The notes under the pieces were generated by a model. That model was not told where the DNA came from and made no database searches. It saw only the letters and a program-made list of their open reading frames with translations. Below, in pieces: positions 1 through 6,176 of a stretch of DNA of 7,049 bases. Positions within the stretch are counted from its first letter, which is position 1, and every line of letters begins with the position of its first letter. Location: the NCBI GenBank assembly GCA_040752295.1, contig JBFMFE010000222.1:1-7049 (forward strand), in the 5' to 3' direction. Made by a program: the position numbers and the translations under genes. Origin of the DNA: JBFMFE01 sp040752295. GTDB taxonomy: Bacteria; UBP15; UBA6099; JBFMBQ01.

Positions 1-58
1 CTATGGCGTAAAAGGGTTTTTTCAAACTCCGAAAATGCTTCGCTCAATACAAAAATCC

Positions 59-604
59 TCAACACCCTGATCTACGCCCTTGCTCATGCCGCTTGATGAC
101 TGTAGAATTTCTGCGAAAGTTCACAATAATATAGGCGATCTTCTCTTGCCACTCGGCTTCATTACGAATAATATGGTCGAAACTCTCATCTAACCAGAAA
201 GAGCCTCTCCTATTAAGAATTTTATTTATTCGGTTTGATGAGAAGCTTTTTATGCTGTGAAGAATTTTGCTGATAGTGGGACAGGCTTCCAGCCTGTCAT
301 CATATTCTTCAGGCATGATTCTAAAGATCATGTGAACATGGTCCGGCATAATCACCGCCGCATCAAGGTCAATTCGTTTCTCATCCCAATGAAGTATTGC
401 TGAAAGAACTTCATAGCGTGCTTGCTCCGGAATGCTCATTTCCTTGCAGCATCGGAATGTTACAAAATAGGTTGATTCCTCTGCGTAAACATGAGGAAGA
501 TTTCGTTGCTGCATATTCAGGGATTGTGATATCCAGGGATTGACAGGCTGGAAGCCTGTCGCCACTATTACGGGGTCGAAGCCCTGAACCGGCTCCTTTT
601 TCAC
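59..604 (-). CDS. REP-associated tyrosine transposase (RAYT, Y1/IS200-like HUH family)
   Basis: Single-stranded DNA transposase of the Y1 HUH family (181 aa) that, in characterised RAYTs, binds and nicks REP hairpins. Visible features: YFVTFRC strand (46-52), IMPDHVH with the metal-binding pair H89 and H91, SKILHSIKSFSSNRINK helix (112-128), GSFWLDESFDHIIRNEAEW (134-152) and Y158 in AYIIVN. By alignment from memory with E. coli RAYT (Y115 in YIxxN), Y158 is the nucleophile. After it the usual NPVKxG continuation is missing (NFRRNS), and the protein ends 23 residues later, so the C-terminus looks altered or truncated. The GTG start used here has AGGTGGAG five bases upstream, but residues 1-30 are largely REP-derived. 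The ATG at 514-512 (M31, 151 aa) matches the usual family start but lacks a Shine-Dalgarno. Base composition is clearly lower in GC than the hdr genes, consistent with separate origin. It is probably single-copy and domesticated rather than part of an IS. Confidence 0.82.
   Translation of the reverse strand: MKKEPVQGFDPVIVATGFQPVNPWISQSLNMQQRNLPHVYAEESTYFVTFRCCKEMSIPEQARYEVLSAILHWDEKRIDLDAAVIMPDHVHMIFRIMPEEYDDRLEACPTISKILHSIKSFSSNRINKILNRRGSFWLDESFDHIIRNEAEWQEKIAYIIVNFRRNSTVIKRHEQGRRSGC
276..298 (+). repeat. REP-like palindrome A (inside the transposase gene)
   Basis: On the plus strand GTGG (276-279) directly precedes the stem GACAGGCT-TCC-AGCCTGTC (280-298). It has the same 19 bases as REP B but in inverse orientation about 245 bases away. 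It lies in the middle of the transposase frame and encodes DRLEACP without interrupting it, in the region between the HUH strand and the following helix. The exact match between the two copies makes chance very unlikely. Confidence 0.75.
542..565 (-). repeat. REP-like palindrome B (within the transposase N-terminus)
   Basis: On the minus strand GTGG (565-562) and one C precede the stem GACAGGCT-TCC-AGCCTGTC (560-542), an 8-bp perfect stem with a 3-base loop. It encodes ATGFQPV in the N-terminal extension of the transposase frame. The stem and loop are identical to those of REP A, in the opposite orientation. A GTGG/GTAG tetranucleotide at the stem foot is a hallmark of REP elements recognised by RAYT transposases. 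Confidence 0.75.
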
Positions 605-696
605 TCCTGCTCCACCTCTTTGAGCGGGGCAGGACTCCTGCCTGTCCCACTGTCTTTCAGGCTGTATTTCATATCCTTTTCAGAGAAATCCATCAT
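601..696 (-). CDS. possible 31-codon ORF between hdrA and the transposase
   Basis: An ATG-ATG start (696-691), eight bases after the hdrA stop, opens 31 codons: MMDFSEKDMKYSLKDSGTGR and on to PAPLKEVEQE. The TGA (603-601) overlaps the GTG start of the transposase frame by three bases (GTGA junction). The middle residues, DSGTGRSPAP, are encoded by a REP-like palindrome, so this could be a REP insertion that happens to stay open. No clear Shine-Dalgarno precedes the ATG, and no family is recognised. The charge-rich composition is compatible with a real peptide or leader cistron for the transposase, but the evidence is weak. Confidence 0.25.
   Translation of the reverse strand: MMDFSEKDMKYSLKDSGTGRSPAPLKEVEQE
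626..650 (-). repeat. REP-like palindrome C (upstream of the transposase)
   Basis: On the minus strand GTGG (650-647) is followed by GACAGG, the same ten bases that begin REP A, and then the palindrome GGCAGGAGTCCTGCC (642-628, perfect around one central base). The apex differs from the other two copies, but the GTGG foot and GACAGG stem start are shared. It lies in the 100-base gap between hdrA and the transposase. No uridine tract follows, so it is not a standard terminator, although REP structures can protect mRNA 3' ends. Confidence 0.6.
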
Positions 697-704
697 CTAC
701 AGGT

Positions 705-3700
705 TCACGTCCCCATCTCAGCCATTGCCCTTGCGCGCGATTTCAGGCTTGCGCGAAGGACCGCCTTGGTCTGGTTCAGCACCTGGTCGTCGCGGAAGTG
801 CTCGAGCTGTATCGCCTTGTTCGGGCACTCCGCCACGCACGTGCCGCACCCGTGGCACTTGACACCCAGGATTTCCGCCTTCCCTTCGGCGTTTATCGTC
901 GGGACCCCGTAGGGGCACACGCGCAGGCAGGTGAGACAGGCGGCGCACCTCTCGGGGTCCACCGCGGCGACCATGCCCTCCACCTCGAGGGTTTGCTTCG
1001 AGAGAATCGTCAGCGCCCTCGACACCGCCGCCTTCGCCTGCGCGATGTTTTCGTCGGTGTGCTTCGGGGAGTGGGCAAGTCCGCACAGGAACATCCCGTC
1101 GCTTGCGAACTCCACGGGGCGCAGTTTCACGTGCGCCTCGAGAAAGAACCCGCTTTTTTCTACGGGGACTTTCATGACGTTGGACAACTCCTGGTTCGAT
1201 GGCGAGGGCAGGACGGCTGCGCTGAGAACGAGCAGGTCGGGATGGAGCCTGATTGCGCGTCTCAGCGTGTAGTCCTCGACCTTCACCTCGAGCCGTCCGC
1301 CGGATTCGGTGACCTCGGGGTCTCTGCCGTCCTCGAACTTGATGAACGCGACACCCCTGTCGCGCGCTTCGGTGTAGTACTTTTCCCGGAAACCGTAGGT
1401 GCGTACGTCGCGGTACAGGACGTACACGTGCGCGTCGGGGTTGAGTTCCTTGAGCCTTAGCGCGTTTTTCACCGCGTGCGAGCAGCAGACCCGCGAGCAG
1501 TAGTCACGCTCCTCGCAGCGCGAGCCGACGCACTGTATCATCACCACCGAGGACAGCCCGCGCGCGAACTCCGGCGCCCGCGCGAGCTTCGATTCCATCT
1601 CCAGCTGCGTGAGCACCCGTCCGTTCCTGCCGTAGAGGTACTCGGCGGGCTTGTACTCCGCGCCTCCCGTGGCGACTATTATGGCGCCGTGTTCGATGAC
1701 CGTTTCCCCGCCGGCGCCGTCCGCCGGCGCGATGACGGAGCTGAAGTGCCCGACGTGTCCTTCCAGCTTCTTCAGCGTTCTGTTGAGGTGGACGGTGATG
1801 TTCGGGCTGGATTCGACCCTCGCGATGAGCGATTCGAGGTACGCGCCGGGATCGTTTCCATCGAGCGTGTAGAAGATGTTTTTCATGTTTCCGCCGAGCG
1901 AGCCTTCTTTTTCGACGAGGTGGACGGGGACGTTCTGCGCGGCTGCGGCGAGGGCGGCGTTCATGCCGGAGACGCCGCCGCCCAGGACGAGGAGGGACGG
2001 GACGACCGCGGAGGCGGCGGATTTGAGGGGTCTGAGGAGGGCTGCTTTCATGACGGCGGCTTCCGTGAGGGCTTTCGCTTTTTCGGTGGCGAGTCCGGGG
2101 TTGTCCCGGTGCACCCACGAGGCGTGTTCACGTATGTTCGCCATCTCGAAGAGGTACTTGTTAAGCCCCGCTTCCCTGATGGTCTGCTGAAAGAGCGGCA
2201 GGTGAGTCCGCGGCGTGCACGAGGATATGACCAGCCGCGTGAGGTTGTGTTTCTCGATGAGCCGTTTGATCTCGGACAGCGTGTCCTGGGAGCAGGCGTA
2301 GAGTTTCTCGTCGGCGAAGACCACCCAGGGCAGCTGTCTCGCGTACTCGACCACTTCGGGGACGGAGATGACGCTTCCGATGTTGAAGCCGCAGTGGCAG
2401 ATGAGGACGCCGATGCGCGGGGGACCGGAATCCGGCGCTTTCTCTGCCGGCAGGTCACGCTCGCTTATCTCGGTTCCGCGCGCCCGGGACATGAGACTGG
2501 AAGCCCCGCAGGCGGCGCTGCTCGCCTGGGCGACGGTTTCCGGTATGTCCTTTGGCATCTGGAATGCGCCCCCGACGAAAACGCCGGGGCGGGTCGTGTG
2601 CGTTGGCTCGAAGTAATCCGTTTTGCAGAACCCGTACTGGTTAAGCTCCACTCCGAGCCTGCGCGCCAGTTGCTGCGCCCCCCGCGGGGGCGCAAGTCCC
2701 ACGGACAGCACCACGAGGTCGAACTCGTCCTCCCGGAACGTTCCCCCGGCGTCAATGTAGCGCAGCAGCAGGTTCCCTGTCTCCGGCATCTGTTTGATTC
2801 CCGATATCATGGACTTGACGTACTTCACGTTGTTCTCGTCCCTCGCCGTCTGGTAGTACCTGTCGAAGTTTTTGCCGTGGGCGCGTATGTCCATGTAGAA
2901 GATGGACACCTCGATGCGCGGGTCGTGCTCCTTTGCGATTATCGCCTGTTTGGTGGCGTACATGCAGCACACTGAAGAGCAGTAGCCGTTGCCGATGCTC
3001 TCGTCCCGCGACCCCACGCACTGGATGATCGCCGCCTTACGCGGGTCTTTTCCGTCGGAGGGTCTCGTTATGTGTCCGAGCGTGGGACCCGAGGCGCTCA
3101 AAAGCCTCTCGAACTCGATGCTGGATATGACGTTGGCATAGCGCCCGTAGCCGTACTGCGTCAGTATGCCGGGGTTGAAGGGATCGAACCCCGGAGCGAG
3201 GACGACGGCGCCGACGTTCAGCTCGATTGTCTTCTCGCTCATGTCGTGGACGATGGCTTTCTGCTCGCACACCTTCACGCACTCGTAGCACTCGGAGCAC
3301 ACGCCGCAGTTGAGGCACCTTTCGCATTCGGCGACGGCGGCGTCCTCCGAAAAACCCCTTTCGACTTCATCGAAGTTTCCGGCTCTCAACCCGACGGCGA
3401 GTTTGTCCATCTTCACCTTCTCTTTTTTCGCGACGCCCGCCGTCGGCGGGAGGAGTTCCTCCGGAACGGGTCTTATGGTGTCCTCGAACCGGGGCGCGCG
3501 GAGGTCTTCGCCCCTGAGGAACCGCTCGATGGAGTCGGCGGCGCGCTTGCCCGCCGCCACAGCCTCGATCACGAACGCGGCGCCGGACACGGCGTCGCCC
3601 CCGGCGAAGACGTTTTCCACGGTCGTCTGCATCGTCTCCGGGTCCACCATGATGAGGTTGTGTTCGGACACCTTCAGTTTTTTTCTGTCCTCGATGAACG

Positions 3701-5228
3701 ACAGGTCGGGTTCCTGGCTTATGGCGGCGATGACGGTGTCCGCCTCGACGACGAATTCCGAGCCTTCAACGGGCGTGGGGCGCCTGCGCCCGCTGCCGTC
3801 GGGCGGTCCCAGTTCCATCCTGAGACATTCCATCCCGCTCACCCTGCCGCCGGTTCCGATGACCCGCTTGGGTGCGGCTTGAAAAACCATCCTGATTCCC
3901 TCTTCGAGCGCGCTTTCGATCTCGTCCGGGTCGGCGGGCATTTCCCTCCGCGACCGCCTGTACACGATGGTCACGTCGCAGCCTTCCCTCAGCGCGGTGC
4001 GCGCGGCGTCCACCGCCGCGTTCCCTCCTCCCACCACCGCGACCCTCCCGCGCGCTTCCGTCTTCTCGCCCAGGGCGGTCCGGCGAAGATAGTCAATCGC
4101 GTGCATGACCCCTTCGAGGTCTTCGCCCTCTATCCCCAGTCGCCTGCTCTTGAAGGCGCCTGCCCCGATGAACACGGCGTCGTATTTTGTGCGTATCTCG
4201 TCGAAGGAGACGTCCCTGCCGACGCGGCAGTTGAGAACGAACCTGACGCCTTTCCGCCGGATGAGTTCTATTTCGTGGTTCAGCATCTTCTTGGGCAGTC
4301 TGTATTCGGGTATGCCGACCGCGAGCATCCCGCCGGCGACCGGAAGGGCTTCGTAAACGGTCACGGCGAAACCGCGGTCGGCGAGGTCGTTGGCGACGGT
4401 CAGTCCCGCGGGTCCTGAACCTATGACGGCGACCTTCCTTGCGTCCTGCGGGGGTGTCTTTTCCTCCGGGTAATAGCGCTCGCCCCGCTCGATCATCTCC
4501 ATTTCCTTGTCGGAGGCGAACCGCTTGAGCCACTTTATCGCGACCGCCGAGTCCACGTCGCTCCGCGTGCACACCGTCTCGCAGGGACGCGTGCAGACCC
4601 GCCCGCAGATAGCCGACAGCGGGTTGCGCTCCCTTATCAGTTCCACCGCCTTGACGTACTCCTTTTTCTTTACGAGCTGAACGTAGCCCTGGACGCTGAT
4701 GTGCGCCGGGCAGGCGGTCTTGCACGGCGCCGTCCCTTTTTTCTCGATGGCGTACAGGTTCGGGATCGCCTGGGGGTAGAGCTTGAAGGCGGCTTTGCGG
4801 TTCGACATCCCCATGTTGAACCTGTCCGGCGCCTCCACGGGGCACACGTTCGCGCACATGCCGCACCCGTTGCACTTCTCCTCGTCTACGTACCAGGGCT
4901 TCTTCTTGAGCGTGACGGTGAAGTCGCCCGCGCCGCCCTCGACTTTTTCGACTTCGGCGCCCGTGATTATCTCGACGTTCGGATGCGCGCCTATGCCGAC
5001 CAGCTTCGGCGCGATCATGCACATGGAACAGTCGTTCGTGGGAAACGTTTTGTCCAGCTGCACCATCCGCCCCCCGATGGCGGTCTCGTTCGTGACCTGA
5101 TAGACCCTGAAGCCGGAGTCGGCGAGGTCTATGGACGCCTGGATTCCGGCGATGCCGCCGCCCACGACGAGCGCCGCGCCGCGCACCCCAGCGGCGGTTG
5201 CCTTTTTGTTCTTATCCCGCTCGTTCAT
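705..5228 (-). CDS. hdrA: giant HdrA: tandem HdrA fusion with inserted GltD/NfnL-like NAD(P)H-FAD module
   Basis: FAD and FeS core subunit of 1507 aa, over twice the usual HdrA length. Domains in order: (1) HdrA copy 1 FAD site, GGGIAG at 23-28, with the DCSMC cluster motif (C67, C70) and a ferredoxin half C119-C122-C125-C129-Pro. (2) An inserted GltD/NfnL-like module, about 160-625: C169, C173, C208, C212, C216, C220, then FAD motif GSGPAG (270-275), dinucleotide motif GGGNAA (400-405) and YRRSRR (423-428), basic residues that favour NADP(H). (3) A cysteine run C635-C654, then the rest of copy 1, with C737-X12-C750-X3-C754-C755 and VGGAFQMPKDIPET. (4) The HdrA N-terminal-type domain, about 938-1060, with CHCG, YACS and SSCTPRTH. 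(5) Copy 2 FAD domain, GGGVSG at 1083-1088 and C1233-X10-C1244-X3-C1248-C1249. (6) A C-terminal 2x4Fe-4S ferredoxin, C1428-C1438 and C1458-C1468. No membrane helix. The ATG lies 12 bases after hdrB and has no good Shine-Dalgarno, suggesting coupling. Likely bifurcating core of the complex (inferred). Confidence 0.9.
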   Translation of the reverse strand: MNERDKNKKATAAGVRGAALVVGGGIAGIQASIDLADSGFRVYQVTNETAIGGRMVQLDKTFPTNDCSMCMIAPKLVGIGAHPNVEIITGAEVEKVEGGAGDFTVTLKKKPWYVDEEKCNGCGMCANVCPVEAPDRFNMGMSNRKAAFKLYPQAIPNLYAIEKKGTAPCKTACPAHISVQGYVQLVKKKEYVKAVELIRERNPLSAICGRVCTRPCETVCTRSDVDSAVAIKWLKRFASDKEMEMIERGERYYPEEKTPPQDARKVAVIGSGPAGLTVANDLADRGFAVTVYEALPVAGGMLAVGIPEYRLPKKMLNHEIELIRRKGVRFVLNCRVGRDVSFDEIRTKYDAVFIGAGAFKSRRLGIEGEDLEGVMHAIDYLRRTALGEKTEARGRVAVVGGGNAAVDAARTALREGCDVTIVYRRSRREMPADPDEIESALEEGIRMVFQAAPKRVIGTGGRVSGMECLRMELGPPDGSGRRRPTPVEGSEFVVEADTVIAAISQEPDLSFIEDRKKLKVSEHNLIMVDPETMQTTVENVFAGGDAVSGAAFVIEAVAAGKRAADSIERFLRGEDLRAPRFEDTIRPVPEELLPPTAGVAKKEKVKMDKLAVGLRAGNFDEVERGFSEDAAVAECERCLNCGVCSECYECVKVCEQKAIVHDMSEKTIELNVGAVVLAPGFDPFNPGILTQYGYGRYANVISSIEFERLLSASGPTLGHITRPSDGKDPRKAAIIQCVGSRDESIGNGYCSSVCCMYATKQAIIAKEHDPRIEVSIFYMDIRAHGKNFDRYYQTARDENNVKYVKSMISGIKQMPETGNLLLRYIDAGGTFREDEFDLVVLSVGLAPPRGAQQLARRLGVELNQYGFCKTDYFEPTHTTRPGVFVGGAFQMPKDIPETVAQASSAACGASSLMSRARGTEISERDLPAEKAPDSGPPRIGVLICHCGFNIGSVISVPEVVEYARQLPWVVFADEKLYACSQDTLSEIKRLIEKHNLTRLVISSCTPRTHLPLFQQTIREAGLNKYLFEMANIREHASWVHRDNPGLATEKAKALTEAAVMKAALLRPLKSAASAVVPSLLVLGGGVSGMNAALAAAAQNVPVHLVEKEGSLGGNMKNIFYTLDGNDPGAYLESLIARVESSPNITVHLNRTLKKLEGHVGHFSSVIAPADGAGGETVIEHGAIIVATGGAEYKPAEYLYGRNGRVLTQLEMESKLARAPEFARGLSSVVMIQCVGSRCEERDYCSRVCCSHAVKNALRLKELNPDAHVYVLYRDVRTYGFREKYYTEARDRGVAFIKFEDGRDPEVTESGGRLEVKVEDYTLRRAIRLHPDLLVLSAAVLPSPSNQELSNVMKVPVEKSGFFLEAHVKLRPVEFASDGMFLCGLAHSPKHTDENIAQAKAAVSRALTILSKQTLEVEGMVAAVDPERCAACLTCLRVCPYGVPTINAEGKAEILGVKCHGCGTCVAECPNKAIQLEHFRDDQVLNQTKAVLRASLKSRARAMAEMGT
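3354..4751 (-). other. GltD/NfnL-like module embedded within hdrA
   Basis: Codons for about residues 160-625 of the HdrA fusion. The insertion falls between the first ferredoxin cluster motif with its conserved follow-on sequence (RKAAFKLYPQAIPNLYAI) and the second cluster motif (CSECYECVKVCEQKAI), which in ordinary HdrA are separated by a short loop. The module has the family's N-terminal cysteine region, two Rossmann folds and the C-terminal FAD signature FAGGDAVSGAAFVIEAVAAG. It therefore looks complete and should bind FAD and NAD(P)H. GltD is the small subunit of glutamate synthase and NfnL the bifurcating subunit of NADH-dependent ferredoxin:NADP oxidoreductase; which function applies here cannot be told from sequence. 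Boundaries are approximate. Confidence 0.8.
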
Positions 5229-5240
5229 TTTCGCGCTGTC

Positions 5241-6176
5241 TTACGCGGCGCCGCCCGCCCGCCGCGCTCGCGGGCGGCGGGGCAGGGCGCCGATTTCCTC
5301 CAGGGGCGCAGCGGCGGGGACGATGTGCTTTGCGAGCCACGCCGCCGTGCCCTCGATTCCCATGGCGGCTGCCATAAGCTCGGTGTAGAAATATACCGGG
5401 AGCGCGTCCGAAGGGCTGGTGAGCGCCCCGGGCTGCCGCATGTCGAGGTTCGCGTGGCACATGGGGCAGGCGGTGACGATTGCCTGCGCCTGTACGAGCC
5501 TCGCGGCGGCGGCGATTTTGGCGACGAGTTCACTCACGATGTCCGCGCGTGTGAGCGAAAGTCCCGCCCCGCAGCAGTCCGTTTTCATGTGCCAGTCGAG
5601 CGATTCCGCGCCGAGCGCCTTCATGAGAAGGTCCATCGAGACCGGATTGTCCGGGTCGGTCGCCCCGGTCACCTTCGGGGGGCGCACAAGGAGGCACCCG
5701 TAGTAGCACACCGTCCTGAGCCCCGTCAGGGGGCGCGTGACTTTCTCCCTCACGGCGTCGAGTCCGACGTCGTTGAACAGGATGTCCAGCGAGTGGCGGG
5801 CAGTGACCTTTCCCTCGTAAGGCTCACCGACGATTTCCCTGAGTGCGTTTTTTAAATCTGGTTCTTCCCTGAACCTGTGTTCCGCGGTTTTGAGCCTGCT
5901 GAAGCAGGCGGCGCAGGGAACCGCGATGTCGAGTTCCATGGCTTCTGCGAGCGCAAGATTGCGGAGCGGGAGCGCCGTTGCGAGCGTGTGGTTTAACGCG
6001 TGCGCTGAGCTTGCCCCGCAGCAGTTCCAGTCCGCGATTTCCTCGAGTTCCACGCCGAGGGCGGCGAAGACCGCCCTCGTCGAGTGGTCGTACTCGGACG
6101 CCGACGACCCGAGTGAGCACCCGGGGTAGTAGGCGTACTTCCTGGCGGGTTTCTCGGTTGCCGCGGTCGCGTTCAA
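5241..6176 (-). CDS. hdrB: heterodisulfide reductase-like subunit B (two CCG domains, catalytic)
   Basis: Catalytic subunit of 311 aa. In methanogenic HdrB each CCG domain holds a non-cubane 4Fe-4S cluster, and the pair reduces the CoM-S-S-CoB heterodisulfide. Both domains are intact here. Domain 1 has C20 (YYPGC), C52-C53 (NCCG), C88 and C91. Domain 2 has C161 (CYYGC, with an extra C157), C201-C202 (DCCG), C237 and C240 (CPMC). Cysteine spacing fits the family pattern, and length is close to the usual ~300 aa. In bacteria the physiological substrate is generally unknown; a protein disulfide or trisulfide of the DsrC kind or a low-molecular-weight thiol is possible. The start is TTG (6176-6174), with AAGGGA about six bases upstream and no in-frame ATG before the first cluster cysteine. 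The C-terminal tail is Arg/Ala-rich and unusually GC-rich. It lies between hdrC (4-base overlap) and hdrA (12-base gap). Confidence 0.92.
   Translation of the reverse strand: MNATAATEKPARKYAYYPGCSLGSSASEYDHSTRAVFAALGVELEEIADWNCCGASSAHALNHTLATALPLRNLALAEAMELDIAVPCAACFSRLKTAEHRFREEPDLKNALREIVGEPYEGKVTARHSLDILFNDVGLDAVREKVTRPLTGLRTVCYYGCLLVRPPKVTGATDPDNPVSMDLLMKALGAESLDWHMKTDCCGAGLSLTRADIVSELVAKIAAAARLVQAQAIVTACPMCHANLDMRQPGALTSPSDALPVYFYTELMAAAMGIEGTAAWLAKHIVPAAAPLEEIGALPRRPRARRAGGAA
5251..5277. other. GC-only hairpin in the 3' end of hdrB
   Basis: Arms CCGCCCGC (5251-5258) and GCGGGCGG (5270-5277) are perfectly complementary across 11 bases, within the Arg-rich last codons of hdrB and 23-49 bases before the hdrA ATG. 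The structure is strong on paper but may simply reflect low-complexity CGC/CGG/GCC codons. Because hdrA lacks a clear Shine-Dalgarno sequence, it could affect coupling or mRNA processing between hdrB and hdrA. Confidence 0.35.

Noticed and set aside
1..58. A gene or terminator in the left edge after the transposase.
   Set aside because: Only short A/T runs, no open frame with motif and no stem; nothing supportable is seen.
605..704. Intrinsic terminator after hdrA.
   Set aside because: The only palindrome is the REP-like element at 626-650; it has a one-base centre in its best form and no following uridine run, so no terminator can be supported.
1476..5855. Three long plus-strand open frames (about 1476-2975, 3072-4418 and 4701-5855) opposite hdrA and hdrB.
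   Set aside because: They are antisense shadows of GC-rich codons: Arg/Val/Gly/His-rich low-complexity translations with no recognisable motif, while the minus strand shows unmistakable HdrA and HdrB motifs throughout.
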